Position numbers and translations under genes: made by a program. Shown in pieces: positions 1 to 13,475 of a stretch of 64,000 nt of DNA. The notes beneath the pieces were generated by a model. That model was not told where the DNA came from and did not search any database. It saw nothing but the letters and a program-made list of their open reading frames with translations. Each line of letters opens with the position of its first letter. Position 1 is the stretch's first letter. The stretch lies in contig JAZGUH010000326.1 in NCBI GenBank assembly GCA_037893225.1, positions 558,001 to 622,000 of the forward strand, read 5' to 3'. This DNA comes from Hippasteria phrygiana. Its lineage: Eukaryota > Echinodermata > Asteroidea > Valvatida > Goniasteridae.

Positions 1-137
1 AAGTCCATACCCCAGGGAATTTGACATGCATGGAGCAATAAATAGAAGGTAACATGTACACAGATGTTGGCCGGAAAGAAAATAAACATTGCGAGGTTTG
101 AATTTTCTCCACAAGTTTTAACTCTAAGAAGCCGCCG

Positions 138-219
138 ATAATTGCAACATGTAGCGCCAGATCTAAGCTATCCATACATGTCAAAATTACTGATTTTGGT
201 TGATATTTCATGCAATTAT
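138..219. repeat. Inverted repeat within each satellite monomer (potential hairpin)
   Basis: ATAATTGCA at 138-146 and TGCAATTAT at 211-219 are exact reverse complements. The match extends by ATG/CAT after a two-base bulge. The interval between them contains two copies of the palindrome ACATGT (147-152 and 176-181). The right arm also overlaps a local dyad, TTCATG-CAAT-TATGAA, which becomes perfect in units carrying ttcatacaattatgaa. The structure recurs in nearly every monomer. A role in protein binding or cruciform formation is only a possibility. Confidence 0.6.
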
Positions 220-447
220 GAATGAGTAAAGCAAGTCCATACCCCAGGGAATTTGACATGCATGGAGCAATACATAAAAGGTAATCTGCACACAGATGGT
301 GGCCGGGAAGAAAATAAACATTGCGAGGTTTGAATTTTCTCCACAAGTGTTAACTCTAAGAAGCCGCCGATAATTGCAACATGTAGCGCCAGATCTAAGC
401 TATCCATACATGTCAAAATTACTGAATTTGGTTGATATTTCATGCAA

Positions 448-665
448 TTATGAATGAGTAAAGCAAGTCAATACCCCACGGAATTTGACAGGCATGGAGC
501 AATAAATAAAAGGTAATCTGCCGGGAAGAAAATAAACATTGCGAGGTTTGAATTTTCTCCACAAGTGTTAACTCTAAGAAGCCGCCGATAATTGCAACAT
601 GTAGCGCCAGATCTAAGCTATCCATACATGTCAAAATTACTGAATTTAGTTGATATTTCATGCAA
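448..665. repeat. Example 218-bp short satellite monomer (14-bp deletion)
   Basis: The unit lacks the 14 bases cacacagatggtgg found in the ctgcacacag class. The deletion junction is at 520/521, where aatctg joins ccgggaag directly. A sub-variant reads aatcttccggg (for example near 1432). Because 218 and 232 have different remainders modulo 3, the short units shift any reading frame running through the array. Confidence 0.9.
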
Positions 666-897
666 TTATGAATGAGTAAAGCAAGTCCATACCCCAGGGA
701 ATTTGACAGGCATGGAGCAATAAATAAAAGGTAATCTGCACACAGATGGTGGCCGGGAAGAAAATAAACATTGCGAGGTTTGAATTTTCTCCACAAGTGT
801 TAACTCTAAGAAGCCGCCGATAATTGCAACATGTAGCGCCAGATCTAAGCTATCCATACATGTCAAAATTACTGAATTTGGTTGATATTTCATGCAA
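666..897. repeat. Example 232-bp satellite monomer, type with the 14-bp segment (ctgcacacag form)
   Basis: This is a representative long unit measured from ttatgaatgag to the next ttatgaatgag. Its variable region reads aaggtaatctgcacacag followed by atggtggccggga. It differs from the other main long class at a cluster of positions between the conserved gcaataaata and gaaaataaac blocks, so the variable part is short and the rest of the monomer is nearly invariant. Confidence 0.9.
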
Positions 898-1129
898 TTA
901 TGAATGAGTAAAGCAAGTCCATACCCCAGGGAATTTGACAAGCATGGAGCAATAAATAGACGGTAACATGTACACAGATGTTGGCCGGAAAGAAAATAAA
1001 CATTGCGAGGTTTGAATTTTCTCCACAAGTGTTAACTCTAAGAAGCCGCCGATAATTGCAACATGTAGCGCCAGATCTAAGCTATCCATACATGTCAAAA
1101 TTACTGAATTTGGTTGATATTTCATGCAA
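898..1129. repeat. Example 232-bp satellite monomer, acatgtacacag form
   Basis: This is a representative long unit of the second class. Its variable region reads gacggtaacatgtacacag then atgttggccggaaag. A third long class has gaaggtaacatg in the same place and is usually preceded by the linked variant caataccccacgg (for example near 4590 and 6870). These linked differences are what make higher-order repeat blocks recognisable. Confidence 0.88.
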
Positions 1130-4100
1130 TTATGAATGAGTAAAGCAAGTCCATACCCCACGGAATTTGACAGGCATGGAGCAATAAATAGAAGGTAACA
1201 TGTACACAGATGTTGGCCGGAAAGAAAATAAACATTGCGAGGTTTGAATTTTCTCCACAAGTGTTAACTCTAAGAAGCCGCCGATAATTGCAACATGTAG
1301 CGCCAGATCTAAGCTATCCATACATGTCAAAATTACTGAATTTGGTTGATATTTCATGCAATTATGAATGAGTAAAGCAAGTCCATACCCCAGGGAATTT
1401 GACAGGCATGGAGCAATAAATAAAAGGTAATCTTCCGGGAAGAAAATAAACATTGCGAGGTTTGAATTTTCTCCACAAGTGTTAACTCTAAGAAGCCGCC
1501 GATAATTGCAACATGTAGCGCCAGATCTAAGCTATCCATACATGTCAAAATTACTGAATTTGGTTGATATTTCATGCAATTATGAATGAGTAAAGCAAGT
1601 CCATACCCCAGGGAATTTGACAGGCATGGAGCAATAAATAAAAGGTAATCTGCCGGGAAGAAAATAAACATTGCGAGGTTTGAATTTTCTCCACAAGTGT
1701 TAACTCTAAGAAGCCGCCGATAATTGCAACATGTAGCGCCAGATCTAAGCTATCCATACATGTCAAAATTACTGAATTTAGTTGATATTTCATGCAATTA
1801 TGAATGAGTAAAGCAAGTCCATACCCCAGGGAATTTGACAGGCATGGAGCAATAAATAAAAGGTAATCTGCACACAGATGGTGGCCGGGAAGAAAATAAA
1901 CATTGCGAGGTTTGAATTTTCTCCACAAGTGTTAACTCTAAGAAGCCGCCGATAATTGCAACATGTAGCGCCAGATCTAAGCTATCCATACATGTCAAAA
2001 TTACTGAATTTGGTTGATATTTCATGCAATTATGAATGAGTAAAGCAAGTCCATACCCCAGGGAATTTGACATGCATGGAGCAATAAATAGACGGTAACA
2101 TGTACACAGATGTTGGCCGGAAAGAAAATAAACATTGCGAGGTTTGAATTTTCTCCACAAGTGTTAACTCTAAGAAGCCGCCGATAATTGCAACATGTAG
2201 CGCCAGATCTAAGCTATCCATACATGTCAAAATTACTGAATTTGGTTGATATTTCATGCAATTATGAATGAGTAAAGCAAGTCCATACCCCAGGGAATTT
2301 GACAAGCATGGAGCAATAAATAGACGGTAACATGTACACAGATGTTGGCCGGAAAGAAAATAAACATTGCGAGGTTTGAATTTTCTCCACAAGTTTTAAC
2401 TCTAAGAAGCCGCCGATAATTGCAACATGTAGCGCCAGATCTAAGCTATCCATACATGTCAAAATTACTGATTTTGGTTGATATTTCATGCAATTATGAA
2501 TGCGTAAAGCAAGTCCATACCCCAGGGAATTTGACATGCATGGAGCAATAAATAAAAGGTAATCTGCACACAGATGGTGGCCGGGAAGAAAATAAACATT
2601 GCGAGGTTTGAATTTTCTCCACAAGTGTTAACTCTAAGAAGCCGCCGATAATTGCAACATGTAGCGCCAGATCTAAGCTATCCATACATGTCAAAATTAC
2701 TGAATTTGGTTGATATTTCATGCAATTATGAATGAGTAAAGCAAGTCCATACCCCAGGGAATTTGACATGCATGGAGCAATAAATAGACGGTAACATGTA
2801 CACAGATGTTGGCCGGAAAGAAAATAAACATTGCAAGGTTTGAATTTTCTCCACAAGTGTTAACTCTAAGAAGCCGCCGATAATTGCAACATGTAGCGCC
2901 AGATCTAAGCTATCCATACATGTCAAAATTACTGAATTTGGTTGATATTTCATGCAATTATGAATGAGTAAAGCAAGTCCATACCCCAGGGAATTTGACA
3001 TGCATGGAGCAATAAATAGACGGTAACATGTACACAGATGTTGGCCGGAAAGAAAATAAACATTGCGAGGTTTGAATTTTCTCCACAAGTTTTAACTCTA
3101 AGAAGCCGCCGATAATTGCAACATGTAGCGCCAGATCTAAGCTATCCATACATGTCAAAATTACTGATTTTGGTTGATATTTCATGCAATTATGAATGAG
3201 TAAAGCAAGTCCATACCCCAGGGAATTTGACATGCATGGAGCAATAAATAAAAGGTAATCTGCACACAGATGGTGGCCGGGAAGAAAATAAACATTGCGA
3301 GGTTTGAATTTTCTCCACAAGTGTTAACTCTAAGAAGCCGCCGATAATTGCAACATGTAGCGCCAGATCTAAGCTATCCATACATGTCAAAATTACTGAA
3401 TTTGGTTGATATTTCATGCAATTATGAATGAGTAAAGCAAGTCAATACCCCACGGAATTTGACAGGCATGGAGCAATAAATAAAAGGTAATCTGCCGGGA
3501 AGAAAATAAACATTGCGAGGTTTGAATTTTCTCCACAAGTGTTAACTCTAAGAAGCCGCCGATAATTGCAACATGTAGCGCCAGATCTAAGCTATCCATA
3601 CATGTCAAAATTACTGAATTTGGTTGATATTTCATGCAATTATGAATGAGTAAAGCAAGTCCATACCCCAGGGAATTTGACAGGCATGGAGCAATAAATA
3701 AAAGGTAATCTGCACACAGATGGTGGCCGGGAAGAAAATAAACATTGCGAGGTTTGAATTTTCTCCACAAGTGTTAACTCTAAGAAGCCGCCGATAATTG
3801 CAACATGTAGCGCCAGATCTAAGCTATCTATACATGTCAAAATTACTGAATTTGGTTGATATTTCATGCAATTATGAATGAGTAAAGCAAGTCCATACCC
3901 CAGGGAATTTGACATGCATGGAGCAATAAATAGACGGTAACATGTACACAGATGTTGGCCGGAAAGAAAATAAACATTGCGAGGTTTGAATTTTCTCCAC
4001 AAGTGTTAATTCTAAGAAGCCGCCGATAATTGCAACATGTAGCGCCAGATCTAAGCTATCCATACATGTCAAAATTACTGAATTTGGTTGATATTTCATG

Positions 4101-7100
4101 CAATTATGAATGAGTAAAGCAAGTCCATACCCCAGGGAATTTGACAAGCATGGAGCAATAAATAGACGGTAACATGTACACAGATGTTGGCCGGAAAGAA
4201 AATAAACATTGCGAGGTTTGAATTTTCTCCACAAGTTTTAACTCTAAGAAGCCGCCGATAATTGCAACATGTAGCGCCAGATCTAAGCTATCCATACATG
4301 TCAAAATTACTGATTTTGGTTGATATTTCATGCAATTATGAATGAGTAAAGCAAGTCCATACCCCAGGGAATTTGACATGCATGGAGCAATAAATAAAAG
4401 GTAATCTGCACACAGATGGTGGCCGGGAAGAAAATAAACATTGCGAGGTTTGAATTTTCTCCAGAAGTGTTAACTCTAAGAAGCCGCCGATAATTGCAAC
4501 ATGTAGCGCCAGATCTAAGCTATCCATACATGTCAAAATTACTGAATTTGGTTGATATTTCATGCAATTATGAATGAGTAAAGCAAGTCAATACCCCACG
4601 GAATTTGACAGGCATGGAGCAATAAATAGAAGGTAACATGTACACAGATGTTGGCCGGAAAGAAAATAAACATTGCGAGGTTTGAATTTTCTCCACAAGT
4701 GTTAACTCTAAGAAGCCGCCGATAATTGCAACATGTAGCGCCAGATCTAAGCTATCCATACATGTCAAAATTACTGAATTTGGTTGATATTTCATGCAAT
4801 TATGAATGAGTAAAGCAAGTCCATACCCCAGGGAATTTGACAGGCATGGAGCAATAAATAAAAGGTAATCTTCCGGGAAGAAAATAAACATTGCGAGGTT
4901 TGAATTTTCTCCACAAGTGTTAACTCTAAGAAGCCGCCGATAATTGCAACATGTAGCGCCAGATCTAAGCTATCCATACATGTCAAAATTACTGAATTTG
5001 GTTGATATTTCATGCAATTATGAATGAGTAAAGCAAGTCCATACCCCAGGGAATTTGACAGGCATGGAGCAATAAATAAAAGGTAATCTGCCGGGAAGAA
5101 AATAAACATTGCGAGGTTTGAATTTTCTCCACAAGTGTTAACTCTAAGAAGCCGCCGATAATTGCAACAAGTAGCGCCAGATCTAAGCTACCCATACATG
5201 TCAAAATTACTGAATTTGGTTGATATTTCATGCAATTATGAATGAGTAAAGCAAGTCCATACCCCAGGGAATTTGACATGCATGGAGCAATAAATAGACG
5301 GTAACATGTACACAGATGTTGGCCGGAAAGAAAATAAACATTGCGAGGTTTGAATTTTCTCCACAAGTTTTAACTCTAAGAAGCCGCCGATAATTGCAAC
5401 ATGTAGCGCCAGATCTAAGCTATCCATACATGTCAAAATTACTGATTTTGGTTGATATTTCATGCAATTATGAATGAGTAAAGCAAGTCCATACCCCAGG
5501 GAATTTGACATGCATGGAGCAATAAATAAAAGGTAATCTGCACACAGATGGTGGCCGGGAAGAAAATAAACATTGCGAGGTTTGAATTTTCTCCACAAGT
5601 GTTAACTCTAAGAAGCCGCCGATAATTGCAACATGTAGCGCCAGATCTAAGCTATCCATACATGTCAAAATTACTGAATTTGGTTGATATTTCATGCAAT
5701 TATGAATGAGTAAAGCAAGTCAATACCCCACGGAATTTGACAGGCATGGAGCAATAAATAAAAGGTAATCTGCCGGGAAGAAAATAAACATTGCGAGGTT
5801 TGAATTTTCTCCACAAGTGTTAACTCTAAGAAGCCGCCGATAATTGCAACATGTAGCGCCAGATCTAAGCTATCCATACATGTCAAAATTACTGAATTTG
5901 GTTGATATTTCATGCAATTATGAATGAGTAAAGCAAGTCCATACCCCAGGGAATTTGACAGGCATGGAGCAATAAATAAAAGGTAATCTGCACACAGATG
6001 GTGGCCGGGAAGAAAATAAACATTGCGAGGTTTGAATTTTCTCCACAAGTGTTAACTCTAAGAAGCCGCCGATAATTGCAACATGTAGCGCCAGATCTAA
6101 GCTATCTATACATGTCAAAATTACTGAATTTGGTTGATATTTCATGCAATTATGAATGAGTAAAGCAAGTCCATACCCCAGGGAATTTGACATGCATGGA
6201 GCAATAAATAGACGGTAACATGTACACAGATGTTGGCCGGAAAGAAAATAAACATTGCGAGGTTTGAATTTTCTCCACAAGTGTTAATTCTAAGAAGCCG
6301 CCGATAATTGCAACATGTAGCGCCAGATCTAAGCTATCCATACATGTCAAAATTACTGAATTTGGTTGATATTTCATGCAATTATGAATGAGTAAAGCAA
6401 GTCCATACCCCAGGGAATTTGACAAGCATGGAGCAATAAATAGACGGTAACATGTACACAGATGTTGGCCGGAAAGAAAATAAACATTGCGAGGTTTGAA
6501 TTTTCTCCACAAGTTTTAACTCTAAGAAGCCGCCGATAATTGCAACATGTAGCGCCAGATCTAAGCTATCCATACATGTCAAAATTACTGATTTTGGTTG
6601 ATATTTCATGCAATTATGAATGAGTAAAGCAAGTCCATACCCCAGGGAATTTGACATGCATGGAGCAATAAATAAAAGGTAATCTGCACACAGATGGTGG
6701 CCGGGAAGAAAATAAACATTGCGAGGTTTGAATTTTCTCCACAAGTGTTAACTCTAAGAAGCCGCCGATAATTGCAACATGTAGCGCCAGATCTAAGCTA
6801 TCCATACATGTCAAAATTACTGAATTTGGTTGATATTTCATGCAATTATGAATGAGTAAAGCAAGTCAATACCCCACGGAATTTGACAGGCATGGAGCAA
6901 TAAATAGAAGGTAACATGTACACAGATGTTGGCCGGAAAGAAAATAAACATTGCGAGGTTTGAATTTTCTCCACAAGTGTTAACTCTAAGAAGCCGCCGA
7001 TAATTGCAACATGTAGCGCCAGATCTAAGCTATCCATACATGTCAAAATTACTGAATTTGGTTGATATTTCATGCAATTATGAATGAGTAAAGCAAGTCC

Positions 7101-10100
7101 ATACCCCAGGGAATTTGACAGGCATGGAGCAATAAATAAAAGGTAATCTGCCGGGAAGAAAATAAACATTGCGAGGTTTGAATTTTCTCCACAAGTGTTA
7201 ACTCTAAGAAGCCGCCGATAATTGCAACATGTAGCGCCAGATCTAAGCTATCCATACATGTCAAAATTACTGAATTTGGTTGATATTTCATGCAATTATG
7301 AATGAGTAAAGCAAGTCCATACCCCAGGGAATTTGACAGGCATGGAGCAATAAATAAAAGGTAATCTGCACACAGATGGTGGCCGGGAAGAAAATAAACA
7401 TTGCGAGGTTTGAATTTTCTCCACAAGTGTTAACTCTAAGAAGCCGCCGATAATTGCAACATGTAGCGCCAGATCTAAGCTATCCATACATGTCAAAATT
7501 ACTGAATTTGGTTGATATTTCATGCAATTATGAATGAGTAAAGCAAGTCCATACCCCAGGGAATTTGACATGCATGGAGCAATAAATAGACGGTAACATG
7601 TACACAGATGTTGGCCGGAAAGAAAATAAACATTGCGAGGTTTGAATTTTCTCCACAAGTGTTAACTCTAAGAAGCCGCCGATAATTGCAACATGTAGCG
7701 CCAGATCTAAGCTATCCATACATGTCAAAATTACTGAATTTGGTTGATATTTCATGCAATTATGAATGAGTAAAGCAAGTCCATACCCCAGGGAATTTGA
7801 CAAGCATGGAGCAATAAATAGACGGTAACATGTACACAGATGTTGGCCGGAAAGAAAATAAACATTGCGAGGTTTGAATTTTCTCCACAAGTTTTAACTC
7901 TAAGAAGCCGCCGATAATTGCAACATGTAGCGCCAGATCTAAGCTATCCATACATGTCAAAATTACTGATTTTGGTTGATATTTCATGCAATTATGAATG
8001 AGTAAAGCAAGTCCATACCCCAGGGAATTTGACATGCATGGAGCAATAAATAAAAGGTAATCTGCACACAGATGGTGGCCGGGAAGAAAATAAACATTGC
8101 GAGGTTTGAATTTTCTCCACAAGTGTTAACTCTAAGAAGCCGCCGATAATTGCAACATGTAGCGCCAGATCTAAGCTATCCATACATGTCAAAATTACTG
8201 AATTTGGTTGATATTTCATGCAATTATGAATGAGTAAAGCAAGTCAATACCCCACGGAATTTGACAGGCATGGAGCAATAAATAGAAGGTAACATGTACA
8301 CAGATGTTGGCCGGAAAGAAAATAAACATTGCGAGGTTTGAATTTTCTCCACAAGTGTTAACTCTAAGAAGCCGCCGATAATTGCAACATGTAGCGCCAG
8401 ATCTAAGCTATCCATACATGTCAAAATTACTGAATTTGGTTGATATTTCATGCAATTATGAATGAGTAAAGCAAGTCCATACCCCAGGGAATTTGACAGG
8501 CATGGAGCAATAAATAAAAGGTAATCTTCCGGGAAGAAAATAAACATTGCGAGGTTTGAATTTTCTCCACAAGTGTTAACTCTAAGAAGCCGCCGATAAT
8601 TGCAACCTGTAGCGCCAGATCTAAGCTATCCATACATGTCAAAATTACTGAATTTGGTTGATATTTCATGCAATTATGAATGAGTAAAGCAAGTCCATAC
8701 CCCAGGGAATTTGACAGGCATGGAGCAATAAATAAAAGGTAATCTGCCGGGAAGAAAATAAACATTGCGAGGTTTGAATTTTCTCCACAAGTGTTAACTC
8801 TAAGAAGCCGCCGATAATTGCAACATGTAGCGCCAGATCTAAGCTATCCATACATGTCAAAATTACTGAATTTTGTTGATATTTCATGCAATTATGAATG
8901 AGTAAAGCAAGTCCATACCCCAGGGAATTTGACAGGCATGTAGCAATAAATAAAAGGTAATCTGCACACAGATGGTGGCCGGGAAGAAAATAAACATTGC
9001 GAGGTTTGAATTTTCTCCACAAGTGTTAACTCTAAGAAGCCGCCGATAATTGCAACATGTAGCGCCAGATCTAAGCTATACATACATGTCAAAATTACTG
9101 AATTTGGTTGATATTTCATGCAATTATGAATGAGTAAAGCAAGTCCATACCCCAGGGAATTTGACATGCATGGAGCAATAAATAGACGGTAACATGTACA
9201 CAGATGTTGGCCGGAAAGAAAATAAACATTGCGAGGTTTGAATTTTCTCCACAAGTGTTAACTCTAAGAAGCCGCCGATAATTGCAACATGTAGCGCCAG
9301 ATCTAAGCTATCCATACATGTCAAAATTACTGAATTTGGTTGATATTTCATGCAATTATGAATGAGTAAAGCAAGTCCATACCCCAGGGAATTTGACAGG
9401 CATGGAGCAATAAATAAAAGGTAATCTGCCGGGAAGAAAATAAACATTGCGAGGTTTGAATTTTCTCCACAAGTGTTAACTCTAAGAAGCCGCCGATAAT
9501 TGCAACATGTAGCGCTAGATCTAAGCTATCCATACATGTCAAAATTACTGAATTTGGTTGATATTTCATGCAATTATGAATGAGTAAAGCAAGTCCATAC
9601 CCCAGGGAATTTGACAGGCATGGAGCAATAAATAAAAGGTAATCTGCACACAGATGGTGGCCGGGAAGAAAATAAACATTGCGAGGTTTGAATTTTCTCC
9701 ACAAGTGTTAACTCTAAGAAGCCGCCGATAATTGCAACATGTAGCGCCAGATCTAAGCTATCCATACATGTCAAAATTACTGAATTTGGTTGATATTTCA
9801 TGCAATTATGAATGAGTAAAGCAAGTCCATACCCCAGGGAATTTGACATGCATGGAGCAATAAATAGACGGTAACATGTACACAGATGTTGGCCGGAAAG
9901 AAAATAAACATTGCGAGGTTTGAATTTTCTCCACAAGTGTTAACTCTAAGAAGCCGCCGATAATTGCAACATGTAGCGCCAGATCTAAGCTATCCATACA
10001 TGTCAAAATTACTGAATTTGGTTGATATTTCATGCAATTATGAATGAGTAAAGCAAGTCCATACCCCAGGGAATTTGACAGGCATGGAGCAATAAATAGA

Positions 10101-13100
10101 AGGTAACATGTACACAGATGTTGGCCGGAAAGAAAATAAACATTGCGAGGTTTGAATTTTCTCCACAAGTGTTAACTCTAAGAAGCCGCCGATAATTGCA
10201 ACATGTAGCGCCAGATCTAAGCTATCCATACATGTCAAAATTACTGAATTTGGTTGATATTTCATGCAATTATGAATGAGTAAAGCAAGTCCATACCCCA
10301 GGGAATTTGACAGGCATGGAGCAATAAATAAAAGGTAATCTGCCGGGAAGAAAATAAACATTGCGAGGTTTGAATTTTCTCCACAAGTGTTAACTCTAAG
10401 AAGCCGCCGATAATTGCAACAAGTAGCGCCAGATCTAAGCTATCCATACATGTCAAAATTACTGAATTTGGTTGATATTTCATGCAATTATGAATGAGTA
10501 AAGCAAGTCCATACCCCAGGGAATTTGACATGCATGGAGCAATAAATAGACGGTAACATGTACACAGATGTTGGCCGGGAAGAAAATAAACATTGCGAGG
10601 TTTGAATTTTCTCCACAAGTTTTAACTCTAAGAAGCCGCCGATAATTGCAACATGTAGCGCCAGATCTAAGCTATCCATACATGTCAAAATTACTGAATT
10701 TGGTTGATATTTCATGCAATTACGAATGAGTAAAGCAAGTCCATACCCCAGGGAATTTGACATGCATGGAGCAATAAATAGACGGTAACATGTACACAGA
10801 TGTTGGCCGGAAAGAAAATAAACATTGCGAGGTTTGAATTTTCTCCACAGGTTTTAACTCTAAGAAGCCGCCGATAATTGCAACATGTAGCGCCAGATCT
10901 AAGCTATCCATACATGTCAAAATTACTGAATTTGGTTGATATTTCATGCAATTACGAATGAGTAAAGCAAGTCCATACCCCAGGGAATTTGACATGCATG
11001 GAGCAATAAATAGACGGTAACATGTACACAGATGTTGGCCGGAAAGAAAATAAACATTGCGAGGTTTGAATTTTCTCCACAAGTGTTAACTCTAAGAAGC
11101 CGCCGATAATTGCAACATGTAGCGCCAGATCTAAGCTATCCATACATGTCAAAATTACTGAATTTGGTTGATATTTCATGCAATTATGAATGATTAAAGC
11201 AAGTCCATACCCCAGGGAATTTGACATGCATGGAGCAATAAATAGACGGTAACATGTACACAGATGTTGGCCGGGAAGAAAATAAACATTGCGAGGTTTG
11301 AATTTTCTCCACAAGTGTTAACTCTAAGAAGCCGCCGATAATTGCAACAAGTAGCGCCAGATCTAAGCTATCCATACATGTCAAAATTACTGAATTTGGT
11401 TGATATTTCATACAATTATGAATGAGTAAAGCAAGTCCATACCCCAGGGAATTTGACAGGCATGGAGCAATAAATAGAAGGTAACATGTACACAGATGTT
11501 GGCCGGAAAGAAAATAAACATTGCGAGGTTTGAATTTTCTCCACAAGTGTTAACTCTAAGAAGCCGCCGATAATTGCAACATGTAGCGCCAGATCTAAGC
11601 TATCCATACATGTCAAAATTACTGAATTTGGTTGATATTTCATGCAATTATGAATGAGTAAAGCAAGTCCATACCCCAGGGAATTTGACAGGCATGGAGC
11701 AATAAATAAAAGGTAATCTGCCGGGAAGAAAATAAACATTGCGAGGTTTGAATTTTCTCCACAAGTGTTAACTCTAAGAAGCCGCCGATAATTGCAACAA
11801 GTAGCGCCAGATCTAAGCTATCCATACATGTCAAAATTACTGAATTTGGTTGATATTTCATGCAATTATGAATGAGTAAAGCAAGTCCATACCCCAGGGA
11901 ATTTGACATGCATGGAGCAATAAATAGACGGTAACATGTACACAGATGTTGGCCGGAAAGAAAATAAACATTGCGAGGTTTGAATTTTCTCCACAAGTTT
12001 TAACTCTAAGAAGCCGCCGATAATTGCAACATGTAGCGCCAGATCTAAGCTATCCATACATGTCAAAATTACTGAATTTGGTTGATATTTCATGCAATTA
12101 CGAATGAGTAAAGCAAGTCCATACCCCAGGGAATTTGACATGCATGGAGCAATAAATAGACGGTAACATGTACACAGATGTTGGCCGGAAAGAAAATAAA
12201 CATTGCGAGGTTTGAATTTTCTCCACAGGTTTTAACTCTAAGAAGCCGCCGATAATTGCAACATGTAGCGCCAGATCTAAGCTATCCATACATGTCAAAA
12301 TTACTGAATTTGGTTGATATTTCATGCAATTACGAATGAGTAAAGCAAGTCCATACCCCAGGGAATTTGACATGCATGGAGCAATAAATAGACGGTAACA
12401 TGTACACAGATGTTGGCCGGAAAGAAAATAAACATTGCGAGGTTTGAATTTTCTCCACAAGTGTTAACTCTAAGAAGCCGCCGATAATTGCAACATGTAG
12501 CGCCAGATCTAAGCTATCCATACATGTCAAAATTACTGAATTTGGTTGATATTTCATGCAATTATGAATGATTAAAGCAAGTCCATACCCCAGGGAATTT
12601 GACATGCATGGAGCAATAAATAGACGGTAACATGTACACAGATGTTGGCCGGAAAGAAAATAAACATTGCGAGGTTTGAATTTTCTCCACAAGTTTTAAC
12701 TCTAAGAAGCCGCCGATAATTGCAACATGTAGCGCCAGATCTAAGCTATCCATACATGTCAAAATTACTGAATTTGGTTGATATTTCATGCAATTATGAA
12801 TGAGTAAAGCAAGTCCATACCCCAGGGAATTTGACAGGCATGGAGCAATAAATAAAAGGTAATCTGCCGGGAAGAAAATAAACATTGCGAGGTTTGAATT
12901 TTCTCCACAAGTGTTAACTCTAAGAAGCCGCCGATAATTGCAACATGTAGCGCCAGATCTAAGCTATCCATACATGTCAAAATTACTGAATTTGGTTGAT
13001 ATTTCATACAATTATGAATGAGTAAAGCAAGTCCATACCCCAGGGAATTTGACAGGCATGGAGCAATAAATAAAAGGTAATCTGCACACAGATGGTGGCC

Positions 13101-13475
13101 GGGAAGAAAATAAACATTGCGAGGTTTGAATTTTCTCCACAAGTGTTAACTCTAAGAAGCCGCCGATAATTGCAACATGTAGCGCCAGATCTAAGCTATC
13201 CATACATGTCAAAATTACTGAATTTGGTTGATATTTCATGCAATTATGAATGAGTAAAGCAAGTCCATACCCCAGGGAATTTGACATGCATGGAGCAATA
13301 AATAGACGGTAACATGTACACAGATGTTGGCCGGAAAGAAAATAAACATTGCGAGGTTTGAATTTTCTCCACAAGTGTTAACTCTAAGAAGCCGCCGATA
13401 ATTGCAACATGTAGCGCCAGATCTAAGCTATCCATACATGTCAAAATTACTGAATTTGGTTGATATTTCATGCAA

